This document shows positions 49,668 to 60,684 of a stretch of 64,000 nt of DNA, in pieces. How positions within the stretch are numbered: position 1 is the stretch's first letter; each line of letters starts with the position of its first letter. The position numbers were made by a program, and so were the translations under genes. The notes under the pieces were generated by a model. The model ran no database searches and had not been told where the DNA came from. It saw only the letters and a list, made by a program, of their open reading frames with translations. Origin of the DNA: Phytoseiulus persimilis (lineage: Eukaryota; Arthropoda; Arachnida; Mesostigmata; Phytoseiidae); NCBI GenBank assembly GCA_037576195.1, contig JAQZDE010000083.1:62001-126000 (forward strand). The letters are read 5' to 3'.

Positions 49668-50118
49668 GACTTGTTCTGCGCACATAGCAGCCTGTTATCG
49701 ATAAAAATGGATTTCCGAGAAGATGTTGGGGGTTTTGTTTTCCGAAACCGTGGAAGATCGGCCGCCGAGGTAGATCGCTGGCTCCAGAGTCGCTTGATTC
49801 TGTCGAACAGTTGTGTAGTCGAACATATCTTGAACAGTTGTAAGTTTGACGTAGAATATTTGGTTGAAGAAGACTCGGAGCTTCTTGTGGTATCGCTGAG
49901 CTGCTGAGCTCTCCTGGAAGTTTGTCATGTGGGCAGAGACATGCTTTTAGAACTCCTGCAATGATTTTCAAGTTTCGGATCAAGTTTACAGTGCAGAACA
50001 CCGAGGGACGGCGTCCAGGAAACCAAGCTCCTCACTGGTTATCGAACGCACCGGGAACGCGAGTGGAACAGAAGCCAGTTTTAGTTCTCCGCGTCCCGTT
50101 CTTGAGACAACAAAAAAG
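49668..50118 (+). other. Gap between the converging VPS16 and TAB1 genes, with a small open frame
   Basis: Forty bases after the VPS16 stop, ATG at 49707 opens a 66-codon frame to a stop at 49905-49907, starting MDFREDVGGFVFRNRGRSAA. A good donor (GTAAGT) lies inside it near 49840, and a pyrimidine-poor acceptor at about 49990 would extend the frame antisense to TAB1. I recognise no family. It may be VPS16 3' UTR, a small separate gene, or chance. Confidence 0.25.
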
Positions 50119-50124
50119 TTTATT
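50119..50124 (-). terminator. Polyadenylation signal of TAB1
   Basis: AATAAA on the minus strand, about 85 bases after the TAB1 stop codon. The position is normal for a short 3' UTR in this gene-dense part. Confidence 0.6.
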
Positions 50125-50207
50125 ACAGAAGATTTTTGTGGCAATAATGTACAGCGTTTCTCTTCAATCTATCAAGGCAAGCGAAAGCTCCACAGTGGAG
50201 CAACGCG

Positions 50208-52777
50208 TCACCCGCTTAGCTCTCGATCAGTTTCAGGCTGAGGATCCTCCTCCTCAGGAGTGGGTATGGAGGGTTCAAGCCACCACGATGGAACCGAAGG
50301 ATCGCGTCTCGCGTTCTCGATAAAGCTCGTGAAGTCGACGTACGCCGGTATGGGGGCATTCGAGTGCTCCACGAAGTCTCTAAGGAAGATCAATGATGGA
50401 CGGAGTCACGCAAAGCACTCGTTTTGACTATTCTATGAACTGAATGGACATAGTACAGATCGTTTGATTCCAAATCCGATTGCTGGTCTCTTGAACAAGA
50501 CTCCAAGGTATTCAGCAATCAGCAACATGGATATGCGAACTCACCGTGAGTCATATATTGAAGACATCGTGTTCGAGAGCGTACTACCCATGGTCGACGA
50601 AGCCCTGGAGGCAACCGGAGATGGCGGCCGAGGCTGTAGTATGCTCTCATCGAACACTCTGATCATAATCGTCATGTCGGGTCTTCTGTTTTGCGTCATC
50701 TGATTGTCAGAGAACGCGCGGAAGTGCATTTTTCCAAGCTCTTCCACTATGTTTTGAGATACGCGATTCAAAACGTTGCCGGACTGATCGTGGGCTGTGC
50801 ACTTGACGAACTCCTCTCGTATCTGCTGACACAAAGACTCGGCCAGCTGCAAAAACCAATGAATCCCTAAGTGAAAGGGGCGAGGGTTCGACGTCCAGTC
50901 ACCGATGACTAACAGCGGAATGGGACCAGACCCCATGAGTAACGACGGGTTCTGCAGAAACGTGCCGCAGAAGTTTACGTCCGCGTCAGCCACATCGTTC
51001 CACGGGTGACTGACGAACTCAGTTTGTTCATAATTTCAGAGTGCGTGGTTGAGTGTCCATTGGACGTTCCAGGAGGTTCCACCGATGAGCCGCTATCTCT
51101 AGGTTCTGACGCGAATTTATTCCCGTCTGAATCGCTTCCTCAGACCTGCAGATCTTACGAAGAGCACAACTCTTCCGAGGAGCTGCCAACATTCGACAGA
51201 AGCAACCGAAAGTTTTAAAGCTTGGTCTTGAGCAGCGTGCGGCTGGCAGACTTCGGAGCTGGTTCCAGAATCGGCTACTCACCGCTGAGATGTCTTGACA
51301 GTTCGGTTTCAAATGGCTGAGTACTTCGAACACCCCCGGGGACGCCAAAATGAGAAACTTCCAGTTTGGTTGCACTTGAAGGAGGAGTTCCTCGGGTTGA
51401 ATTCGGAGCCCGGGGATGCTGCTGAACGCGAAGAAAAGTTAATGTGCCAATGTCACAACCAGCGAATGCTGGTTTCTGGTTGACAACATTCGTCTCGTCG
51501 GACGCAGGAGAATCGTTCCCGGGTCTAACTCCCCTCACCTCTTCAATACCGGATGCCCCAAAAATCTTGTCTGTCGCACATTCGCCATCTCCAGGTCGAT
51601 CAAGGTCTGTTGCCCGAGGCGGAGTTTTTCATCTTCGTTCTCACGATTGTGACCGCAGGTGAGTACGGATGCGTCCCATGGATCCGATTCTAGAAATTAT
51701 TCAATCGGGATCGAGGACTTCACAGCGAGCCAGTCAAGCACTGCTGATATCTATTTTTGAAAAATCTCTGAGCACTACCTACCTTTGGCCCCCTCCTTCC
51801 GATGGGAGAGGACTGCGACGCATTCCCCGGCATACGACAGGACCAAGTTTTCTCCGAGCTTCGCACACAGTAGTCCTGATGCAGTCGAATGGAGCTCCCG
51901 AGTTATTTGGGCCAACCTCGAGGGGTCTGCCAACGATTGGAGCTGGCTGTCCTGTAATCAAAACAGAATTTATGTCATCGAGAATTAGTCGGCGACGAAC
52001 GAAGTTCACTAAAATATTCAGGAGTTGTCCGAGATCGATGTTCTCCTCCGAGAGGACTTCAGAGCCGTCTTCTGCGACTGTAGCCCTCAATCGGAGCGCA
52101 GAGGGAAACGGAGCGCACAGTGTCCAGGGCGCGGGAGTTGCTCGACACTGGTCCAATCTCGCTGGGAACATTGGGCATAGCTGCGCGTCGAACGGCTGCG
52201 TATGGGGAGACAATTCTCCGCGCTGAAATAGCAAACGAGGAGCAACTCACCAAATCCTCGGATGCGATCTTGATGCGAACGCTCTCCAGCATGAGATCAT
52301 CTATGCTAGCCAAGTATTGCTTGTCGACGAATCTCCAAGCTTCTCTCAACGTGCAAACTATCTGCTCAGGTGTTTGATTGATATTTAGCTGCCCAAAGAG
52401 AAGCTCGGCGGGGAACGTTAACGCAGCGTATTTGGCACAACGCACTGATCCTGAACCGGAGAACACCCCATATATTCCGATGTCGTCTTGCCTGCGAAAT
52501 GCCAGCATTAAGCAAGATCATGCGCTATGCGTATCGGGGAGAGAATCGAACCCATTGTAATTGGCTCGAACGGCCTTCCTGAAGTGTCGGTGGCGTACAG
52601 GTAATTGAATCCGATTTCGTAGAACGAGTGCTCATCACTTTTGTAGCCGTTGCTGTAATATAGCTGATTGGTCAGCGTTCCCATCCGAGATAGAGGACAC
52701 ACTGGTAGGTCTCGGGTCCACTCGTCCCCCATGCTCATCAAAACCTCCTCTTGGAGGTCAGCAAGATTGGTCGGCAT
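50208..52777 (-). CDS. TAB1: TAB1, TAK1-binding protein 1 (PP2C-like pseudophosphatase adaptor)
   Basis: Seven coding exons: 52777-52599, 52491-52251, 51951-51783, 51689-51539, 51421-51283, 50846-50545 and 50379-50208. All are in phase, giving 450 residues. The N terminus DEWTRDLPVCPLSRMG matches the TAB1 start, then a PP2C fold follows (IGIYGVFSGSG, FPAELLFGQLN, LVLSYAGECVAVLS, NRENEDEKLRLGQ, FLILASPGVFEVL, DMTIMIRVFDE). Asp residues that hold metal in active PP2C enzymes are replaced (AGECVA for the GDSR block, CGHNRENEDE for the DH block), as in known TAB1, so it should be catalytically dead. After a Ser/Pro linker, the TAK1-binding motif AYVDFTSF lies at residues 406-413. TAB1 binds and activates TAK1 (MAP3K7) in TGF-beta and immune NF-kB/JNK signalling. 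A noncoding 5' exon boundary is suggested by the acceptor ending at 52793. The acceptor at 51422 is a CAGCAG tandem, so one residue may vary. Confidence 0.92.
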
Positions 52778-52792
52778 TTTCTACAGCGGTAT

Positions 52793-53745
52793 CTGCAACA
52801 CGGATAGATAACTCTGTCAAGCCGGCTTCGATTTATGCAACGAATTCCTCGAAAACGATCTCTCATGCTGGTTTTCCTCATGAAAATCGCGTTGGAATGA
52901 AGAGCTGAGTATCGCGGGAGGCATTACTGCCTCCGATTCAGTGACATTTCATCAACGAGGAGTCTCATCAGGTCAGAGAATCAGTTCACGCCGCTCTACG
53001 TAGACGTATCCACTGGCCGGTCAAAACGGGAAATCCACCGAACTGTTATGAATGCTCCGATTCCCACTGAAGACGTTATGCGCATCTTTGAGAATTTTCG
53101 CGGGATTCCCGTGCGACTGAGGCCGCTTCCGAGCGATGCCATACTTGCTTCCGAGCGATGCCATACTTGCTTCCGTTCTTTCGAGTTGTGGAGCGAGCCC
53201 GCGACAACGAGTTCTGGCACGAATTCCGCATCACTGAAGAAGAATCCTCGGTCAACTCAGCTTCCCACGGCAAGGGGGGACGGATTCCAGTATGATCAGA
53301 AGAATTCTCGCCTCGAAGAGGACCCCGCGAAAAAATAAACGATGCCTGATGCAAATCTAGCTGTTGGAGAAAGAAGACCAAACGTTTTCGCGTCAACTCG
53401 AAATTTGCTAGCTTCGCTCTACTGTATTCAATAATGTAGCCACACTCATCCACTCTAAGCATCCCAACTGACTACGTCGTCGAACATTCCAAATCTGATA
53501 TCATTCTACCAACTATGTACAGATGGCATCGCCGTCGTCTTAACTTTACAGCAACGAATCCTCGAGAACAGGGTCAAGATTCCCTCCGGAAAACCGACTC
53601 AGCTTTCGACTCTCCGGCGATTCGAGGAGAATTGAAGAAGCAGTCAACGCGGATCGCAATCCTTTCGATGCTGGAACAATCACACGTGTGCCGAACAGTG
53701 GAATATGTACACACAATTTGTACAACACGCTCTGTATAGAGCACG
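52793..53745. other. Region between TAB1 and WDR55, with a short tandem repeat
   Basis: It holds the 5' side of TAB1 and the 3' side of WDR55, both on the minus strand. A plus-strand frame at 53048-53338 (96 codons) ends in AAAAAATAAA, so that stop and a polyadenylation hexamer overlap. The opposite strand is open as well, and neither has a known domain. Confidence 0.35.
53125..53175. repeat. 22-base tandem repeat, about 2.3 copies
   Basis: Two exact copies of a 22-base unit (GCTTCCGAGCGATGCCATAC plus TT) lie at 53125-53146 and 53147-53168, followed by the first seven bases of a third. It is a recent local duplication without further units. Confidence 0.9.
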
Positions 53746-54981
53746 CTATGCGTCTGGGTCGTCGAGAAGTCCAGCGAAAAAGTTGTTTTTCTTCGTGTTC
53801 ATGGCCATCTTGAGGTCTTGACCCTTGCCTCGTTTCATCGCCGCCTTCTGCTCCAGGCCTTCCACGCTCCAGAACTTCACCACGGGTTCTCCGCTGGCAC
53901 TTGCCACCAACTTATTGCTACGATCAGCATCGATGCTTAAGACCGGGAACTCCGAGTGGTTGCCCACTATTCCGAGAGGCTTGTTCGGGAAGAATGATGC
54001 CGCGCGTATGTTGCCATCGCCACAGCCATAAACGACTATGCTGTCAGATAGGGCTACCATGCTGTCGATGGATGCTTTGCTGATGGATTTCATCGCGTTG
54101 ACAATATACCCGAACTCTTCCCAGTTGAATATTTCGAATGATCCGTTGCTCCCACCGCAGACGATTTTCTTGTCTTTAACCAGAGCTAACGACAGGAGTT
54201 CTTCCTCGAAAACTTCCGACTGCATGATGGTTTTCTTCTTCCGGATGTCGAATGCGGTCAGAGTGCCCTCCGCAGAAGCAGCCAACAGGACTTTCTTCTT
54301 CTCGGGCTCAATAAGCAAATCCGCGATATAGTCCTCGCTTTCTTTGTACTCCTGAACGGGTTTCTTGTTGAAAGTCCGATGATCCCATACACGAACACCT
54401 CCGTCTTCGTCTCCTGTCGCGCATAACCAATCGTCGATGAATGAGAAAGCGTACAAGGAAGACGGATGGGCGTTTTTAATATCCAGAACGATCTTCATAG
54501 TTTCGGCATCTATCACCTTTATCGTCTTGTCCTTCGAAATTGAGAACAGCAGTTTGCCCTCTCCGTTGTACTGGATGCCCCGCGACGCTTTTTTGTGGAC
54601 TTTGAGCTTATTCTTGAAAGTATTGCCTTGCGTGGAGTACTTGTAGATCATGACTTCGCCTTCAATTGTTCCAAGCGCCAGCAGGTCTTCCGATGGATGG
54701 AATGAAAGACAACAGGGATCCGATTCAAAGTTCAGATGGGGTGGAACATCGTGGTCCTCGTCGAAAGCGTCCTCGGTTGGCGCGGGAGAATCGCTGTCCT
54801 CATCCGACTCCTCCTCTTCCTCGTCCGCCGAGTCGCCTTCATCATCTTCGTCCAACTCATCGTCGCTCTCCCAGTCTTCAGAATCATCGTTGTTGCTGCA
54901 TTCATCCTCATCTTTGTCTTCAACGTTCCCTTCTGCGATCTTCCTTTTTTTAGGCGGCGTCGATTTCTTCAACGGCGACAT
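53746..54981 (-). CDS. WDR55: WDR55, WD40-repeat ribosome-biogenesis protein
   Basis: A single uninterrupted coding exon of 411 residues. It opens with a basic stretch (KKSTPPKKRKIAE, a likely nuclear or nucleolar signal), then a long Glu/Asp/Ser-rich acidic segment (about residues 20-75), then WD40 blades: DPCCLSFHPSEDLLALGTIEGEVMIY split across the first, LLFSISKDKTIKVIDAE, WLCATGDEDGGVRVWDHR, VLLAASAEGTLTAFDIR, VVKFWSVE. It ends in the family tail NNFFAGLLDD. WDR55 proteins act in the nucleolus in rRNA processing and the cell cycle. I start at the ATG at 54981 because the sequence just before it, TTTGCAG, is a splice acceptor. The frame stays open 31 codons further up to 55074, but that part is unlike the family. 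A likely 5' noncoding exon ends at a GTATGT donor near 55168. Confidence 0.92.
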   Translation of the reverse strand: MSPLKKSTPPKKRKIAEGNVEDKDEDECSNNDDSEDWESDDELDEDDEGDSADEEEEESDEDSDSPAPTEDAFDEDHDVPPHLNFESDPCCLSFHPSEDLLALGTIEGEVMIYKYSTQGNTFKNKLKVHKKASRGIQYNGEGKLLFSISKDKTIKVIDAETMKIVLDIKNAHPSSLYAFSFIDDWLCATGDEDGGVRVWDHRTFNKKPVQEYKESEDYIADLLIEPEKKKVLLAASAEGTLTAFDIRKKKTIMQSEVFEEELLSLALVKDKKIVCGGSNGSFEIFNWEEFGYIVNAMKSISKASIDSMVALSDSIVVYGCGDGNIRAASFFPNKPLGIVGNHSEFPVLSIDADRSNKLVASASGEPVVKFWSVEGLEQKAAMKRGKGQDLKMAMNTKKNNFFAGLLDDPDA

Positions 54982-56528
54982 TCTGCAAAGCTCCAATCCA
55001 TGAGTTTTGAGGTGCGTTTTCTGAAGTTCAAGCGGCGACGATCCGCCATGGAAGACAGTCGTCTGTTGACGCAAAATCGTCTACCGCTCTTCGAGATGTA
55101 CTGCGTCGACGAAGAAACGAGAGGACTCGTCGCGATAGAGATCGTTTTCGGTCAGCAGAAAAACATACCTGGATCCGGTGAGTAAGGAACACTTCGACAA
55201 CGTCCGAAAGGTTCGCCAACTTGGGTCGTTTGTCCTCCACGTGCGGAGTTTGTTTATAAACAGAGGGCGCTGGCAGATAGTCAGCTGTAGTTGATCTTGT
55301 GATGTCGTCGTACAACACTGAGTGAGAGACTACAGCGACGAATACGCTCTGCGGTCGACGTATTCTCTCGTCAAGCTGCTGGGCGTACGCTTCTAGTGAT
55401 CACGGTGTCAGAGAACTAACACTTCAACGGATAAATAACTCACCAACACATAGCAAACATTATCTGGACCAAACGAAATTAGGGTTGTTGGACAAGTCCA
55501 AGAACCAGGGAGGAATTTCGGGGGATTTGCCACTCACTTGTTCTATGTCATCAGGAAGAAACTAATCGACGTAGCTGCTTCCAACGTACAATGATTAGGA
55601 ACGCCGTCACATTTCACTGTGTCAGAAGAAGAGTTGGCTGTGAAGCAGAGGAGACTCTCTGTTCATTTCCGTTTACGTTAAGTTTGGCAACAACTGCACC
55701 GTCTTCTGGCACAAGAGGAGACGCGGCATAATTCCGAATTGGGTCGCTCGGAGTCTCTACCGCTCCACTTCATGATGGTCATTCATTTGCCGCGATATTC
55801 AGCGCATAGGATTAAAGTCGGCCTGATCTTGGACTGAGAAACACGGTCTAGAGTGTGTCTCGGTACCCCTACCAGTCAATATCGTACTCTGAGGCAAATT
55901 AACATTGCCCAGAAACAGCTGTGCGAGGTCACTCGATGCACTGGAGAGCTGTTACTCGAACGAAGAAGTTATCGAGCACTTATCTAAATCTCGGCTCGAT
56001 TTTTCGGGAAGCAAAGGATACTCAAAATCAGGATGATCCACAAATTCGTCCTCCAGAATGCTCTCCGGCGGGCGCTCTGTCGGAATAAGGTTTGTTACTG
56101 CGAAACTGTATTTGGTGTAATGCTGGTTCCGTGACAGCTATCTAGCGATTGTCAAGATTGGGTGTTTCTTCTATGACTTCCTTGTTCGGCTCCAGAATTG
56201 TGACTTATTCAGGTTGGATAGAATTTTTGATTCGGGTGCCGCCGTTGAGTGGTGCGCAATGGCAACCGGAGAGCTGTCCAACTATTCATTGATCCGCGGA
56301 TCCGAACTCTCAGAATAGTCGCTGGCATCGTCCGTACCACTGATGTTTTGATGCGAGCAGTTCTCAAGATATGGGCGTTCCTAGAAGAAATATCCAGGGC
56401 GAGCTCAGGTGACTCCTATGGAATTCACCTTCGCCCGAGTGTTTTCCCTTGCAGCGCAGGGGTTCTGAACCATACGAAAATCCTCATCAGGTGCTCATCT
56501 CTTGCAGACGGTCATCAGACTCTCGAGT
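54982..56528. promoter_or_regulatory. Divergent region between WDR55 and carnitine O-acetyltransferase
   Basis: It contains the WDR55 5' intron and probable first exon (about 55168-55320, minus strand) and then roughly 0.9 kb with no gene before the CRAT start exon. AGAGGGCGCT at 55262-55271 lies near the presumed WDR55 start and recurs beside RPL7A. An acceptor ending at 56506 opens the first CRAT exon, so an upstream CRAT exon should lie here. It was not identified. Confidence 0.4.
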
Positions 56529-59409
56529 ATGTCACCGGCTGCCGATAAAGGTGACATGTTATCCCGTCAATCCGAGCTTCCCAAGCAGCCCGTTCCACCT
56601 CTGAAAGAAACCGTCGAGAAATACTTGAAGAGCGTCAGACCTTTCGTCAACGAAGATGATATGGCAACTACGAAGAAGGTTAGTCGAAGCCAGTGCTGCC
56701 GATGGATTTCGTGAGCCCGAGCCGAGGTAGAAAACCCGAGATCTATAATTTCATTGGGAAGCAGCACGGCGATTGAAGCTTGTTCTCCGCAGTTGGCCGA
56801 AGAGCTAGTCGCACCCGGAGGCGTGGGGGAAAAGCTCCACAAACTGCTCGAGGAGCGGGCGGCGAGCAAAGATAACTGGCTTTCGGATTGGTGGCTGGAA
56901 GGTGCTTACCTAGGGTACAGAAACCCAGTTGTGGTGAGTGTGTTCAGAATCCTGGAACAACTTGAGCTGATTTCGCTTTGGTCGGTCCCCTTCGCTGTAT
57001 TCAATGTAGCTTCCACGAGCGACTCACATTCCAGGTGTACAGCTCTCCGGCGATGGCAATGCCGCGTCAGGATTTCAGAAGTTCGAAAGACCAGTTGGCA
57101 TACGCGGCGTCTCTCGTCCAAGCCGTTCTCGATTTTAAGGTCGGTTTCGGAACGCCTGACATAATTGTGCGATAGTGCGACTTGAAGAGATAGCTTTTTC
57201 ATTCGGAGCTTCCCGAGAGGTCTCATGAGCTGACGGAGATCCGTGTGAAGTTCCAAGAAAACAGATATTCATCCTTTCGAACAGGCTCAAATCGACCACG
57301 AAACGATGTCGACGGAAGTCCAAGGTAACGCTCCTCTGGATATGATGCAGTACAAAAACATTCTTGGAACAAATCGAGAGCCGCATATTCCTCTCGACAA
57401 GCTATTCCACGCCAGGGATAGCCGGCATATCGTCGTGGCTCATCAGGGAAATTTCTATAAGGTTGAGGTGTATGAGGGAAGCAATCAGTTGAGAACAGAG
57501 CAAATTCTTCAGCAGCTATATGTCATAGTGGATGACAGCCATCTGAAAGGCAAGGGTCCGCAGGTATGTTCAAAATCGCTGAATACGTTCGGAACCAAGC
57601 GGTGACGAGGTTCCAAGAGATCTGAAAACCAATTCATTGAAGGTTGGAGTCTTGACGACGCGACATCGGGATCTCTGGGCGGAAACTTTCGCGAATCTCT
57701 CGAACAATAAGAGGAATCGGGAAGCTCTCCAGCAATTGAGGTCGGCCCAAGTTAGGCTTTCGATTCACATACTCCTACTGTCCGCTTAACGTCGATGTTA
57801 TCGCTTGTCGGGAGGGTCTCAGATATGTGTGTGAACTTCTGTTCTTGCAGGGATGCGATAGTCGTTCTTTGCCTCGACGATCCACTCATCGAAAGAACCC
57901 CGTGGGACTCTGTCTCTGCGAAGCAGCTTCTTGTCGGCGGCAAAAACGGTGAAAATGCCGGCAACCGGTGGTGTGACAAATGCCTACAACTCATTGTGGG
58001 TGAGTTTAATAAGATAGAATTCCAATGCGGGAGATTCGACCATCGGGGAAACAAGATTTCCCATCACGTATTCCAGTCCCATTTCTTCAGGCGCGGAGGG
58101 CAATGTCGGTATTTTATACGAGCACTCTCCGGCTGAAGGACCTCCGGTGGCGGCTCTGGTGGATTTCTGCGTAAAACAAGCATCAGTTTGGCCCGTACCC
58201 CCCGAGGCGAGCTCTGCCAAGCCCGAGGCGTTGGAGTTTGCGACGAATGTTCAGGTAGGACATCTAGTCATCTGCTCTCTCGCTCTGTGGGACTTCATAT
58301 TGTTGCACCGGATGATTGCTTCGTTGAAATAAGCATAGATCCCCGAATCATTCAGATTGACCGCGACATAGAAAGCGCGACTGCCGAATTGAAGAAGCTG
58401 GTCGACAACCTAGAATTGTCCCTGTATACTTACGGAAAATATGGGAAAGATTTCATCAAATCGTGCAGCCTGAGCCCTGATAGCTACATCCAGATCGCGA
58501 TTCAGTTGGCTTACTACCGGTGAGCGTCGCATGAACTGGTTCCTCAGTACCGGGCTCATCCCAGATCATCTGACCGCGGATAGTCTGGTTCCGATGAGGT
58601 TGTCAATGTTTCTCCTTCAAGGGTTCATGGAGTGCCAGCCGCTTGTTACGAAACCGCAGCCTTGAGGCGTTTCATAGGCGGTAGAACAGAGACTATTCGA
58701 AGCTGTTCTGAAGAGAGCGTACATTTCTGCCGGACGGCCGTCGATGGCCAGGCGAGCATCAAAGCAAAAGTTGAATCACTGCGGAGCGCGATTCAAGCCC
58801 ACAAGAAATACACCAACGCGGTAAGCTTTAGAATGCTTTCGGATGAGATCGGGAGCGACCTCAACATTCAGACCCTGTACGGGAGTGTCCGATCCGCATC
58901 TCCACAACCCTAGTTGAAATCATGCCGTCAGCGAGATATCGAGCGAATCCGGTTCTTGCAGGCTGTGGGAGGTCAGGGCATTGACCGCCTATTTTTCGGT
59001 ATGAAGAGGATGGCATCCGAAATCGGCGTCCAGATTCCGGGTTTCTTCTTCGATAAGAGTATGGTTGTGTCAACTCACTTCAAACTGTCAACAAGTCAGG
59101 TCAGACCCAGCGGAAGCTTTTGATCGTTACTGATATCTAACGAGCGGGAATCAATCCAGAATTTGGAAAAACATTCGGAATTCGATGCAGGTTGCCGCCA
59201 AGTCTCGGTCTGTGATGTTCTACGGGCCGCTTGTCCCGGACGGATACGGCTGTTGCTATAACCCGGGTAGCAACTATATCAACTTTGGACTCTCCGACTT
59301 CAAGGACTGCCCCACAACAAACCTAGGAGACTTCAAAGATTCGCTGCGGGAAAGCCTTGATGAGATAAGGGACTATCTCCTGGCGGAAAACCTCAAATCA
59401 AATCTCTGA
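56529..59409 (+). CDS. CRAT: Carnitine O-acetyltransferase
   Basis: Eleven coding exons: 56529-56678, 56793-56933, 57035-57139, 57285-57563, 57643-57740, 57851-57999, 58091-58254, 58356-58519, 58622-58820, 58962-59099 and 59191-59409. They give 601 residues against about 626 in mammals. The enzyme moves acetyl groups between CoA and carnitine in mitochondria and peroxisomes. The choline/carnitine acyltransferase signature is complete: N-terminal QPVPPLKETVEKYLKSVRPFV, NWLSDWWLEGAYL, catalytic His319 in YEHSPAEGPP, and the Ser-Thr-Ser motif at 526-528 (FKLSTSQ). VPDGYGCCYNP follows near the C terminus. The chosen ATG gives no obvious targeting peptide. The frame is open upstream to the acceptor at 56506, so an earlier exon could add a mitochondrial presequence. 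The C terminus is -SNL, not a canonical peroxisomal -SKL/-AKL. Confidence 0.94.
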
Positions 59410-59774
59410 TCATTCTCTCAGGTGTCTTTCCCTCCTCGCGGATGACCTATTTTTTTTTTTCCAAGTAAACTCGAGCGAATATTTTCGCACAACGTTTATA
59501 ACGTATAGCCCTGCGCGAGTTGGGGTGAGCTCACAGATGCGCGTGATGAATAGAGACTACGAATTGTGTACCATCATGCAGAAAGCCGTGGAATTCCTTT
59601 GAATCGTACAATGAGAGACTCAAATGCGTACAACGATCCGTTTATTCTTAACTCAGAACACTTTGGCTTGGTTCTGCTGGAACATTCCTCCAATATACAA
59701 GTCTGAGGGGAGTTACCGATTCCTGATTCGTGGGCAGTTTTAAAAGAATCAAAGCGGTGAAACAACTCTAAACT
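59410..59774. other. 3' regions of converging CRAT and MED22
   Basis: About 365 bases separate the two stop codons. A run of T bases lies at about 59450-59460. The only clear polyadenylation hexamer serves MED22; none was seen for CRAT. Confidence 0.5.
59641..59646 (-). terminator. Polyadenylation signal of MED22
   Basis: AATAAA on the minus strand, about 130 bases after the MED22 stop codon. Confidence 0.6.
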
Positions 59775-60334
59775 CTACTTGTTGGGGGGCGTTTTATAAA
59801 CAGAAGAATAATATTCCTCCTCCAGTTCGTACAGTTCAGAAGCCATGTCGTCGCGTAGAGCCATCAAACGCTGGTCGCATTCCTGTTGCACGGTACAGAA
59901 CCTGGAAACAAACCAGCACTCGATGAAAACAAACGCCAAAGATTCTTGGTACTATCGTAAAGAATCCCCGATATCAATTCGGAGTCGACTCGTACTCACT
60001 TTTGACCAGATGCTTGTATTGAGTCGTTGATGAAGGGGAAGTCGTTGAGTATCAGATATTGCTTTATATCCGCAATGAGTCGAACCAGTTTTTCTCCAGC
60101 ACGGATCATGTTAGCCGCGCGCACGCTCATTTCATATTGATCCTCAGTACACTGGAGTTGACGGAGAACCTGGCCTTCTTCATCAACAGTCGGAACTTTA
60201 CTGCTCTTCAAGATCTCTTGAAAATTGTCTATCATTGCTCGTATGTCATCTTTCAATCGCTTCTGATAGCTCTTCAGAAGCGCGTCCTTGTCTCGGGTTG
60301 ATGTACTCCCACCTCCGGGCTTCGGTTGTGACAT
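59775..60334 (-). CDS. MED22: Mediator complex subunit 22 (SURF5)
   Basis: Two coding exons, 60334-60000 and 59901-59775, joined in phase 2 by a GT-AG intron, giving 153 residues. The core matches MED22 closely: [54 protein letters not shown], and after the intron [13 protein letters not shown] followed by [15 protein letters not shown]22 is a head-module subunit of Mediator, which links activators to RNA polymerase II in the nucleus. The length equals the short animal isoform, without the longer C-terminal tail found in some vertebrate forms. It lies about 350 bases downstream of APC7 on the same strand and 3 kb from RPL7A. Confidence 0.95.
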
Positions 60335-60546
60335 CTTGTGCGAGAATCAATCGATGGAATCTGTAATCAGCAATCGAATTCAGATCTATTCCAGAGTTCG
60401 ACTTGAAGTACTATGGAGCGACAATCTATCACGAGAATAGAGAAAAGTTGGGAATCCTGGTCTCATTTTCGATTGAGGAAGAAAGATTCGCGCAGTGACC
60501 GCCTTGAATTTCCGAAGACGATTTGATCACCACGAGACTTTCTATC

Positions 60547-60552
60547 TTTATT
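60547..60552 (-). terminator. Polyadenylation signal of APC7
   Basis: AATAAA on the minus strand, about 135 bases after the APC7 stop and only about 210 bases before the MED22 start codon. The APC7 transcript end and the MED22 promoter must therefore lie almost against each other. Confidence 0.6.
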
Positions 60553-60684
60553 ATTTCCTCTCCGCTACACTGACAAAATATACTATGCGATCTCCGATAC
60601 CTTACTGTACAATCGTATCTCTGAATATCTTCCTGCATTAATCCGACTTTTTACATATAACTTTCGAGCGCCGACGAGGTTCGC

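Noticed and set aside
51952..52250. Coding exon between the second and third TAB1 exons (open frames of about 150 codons)
   Set aside because: Joining 52251 directly to 51951 keeps phase and matches the family. The open frames in between give no TAB1-like sequence.
54650..55003. Plus-strand serine-rich frame opposite WDR55
   Set aside because: It is the antisense shadow of the acidic Glu/Asp codons of WDR55.
54982..55074. N-terminal extension of WDR55 by 31 residues
   Set aside because: The extension crosses a clear splice acceptor directly before the ATG at 54981 and is unlike the family.
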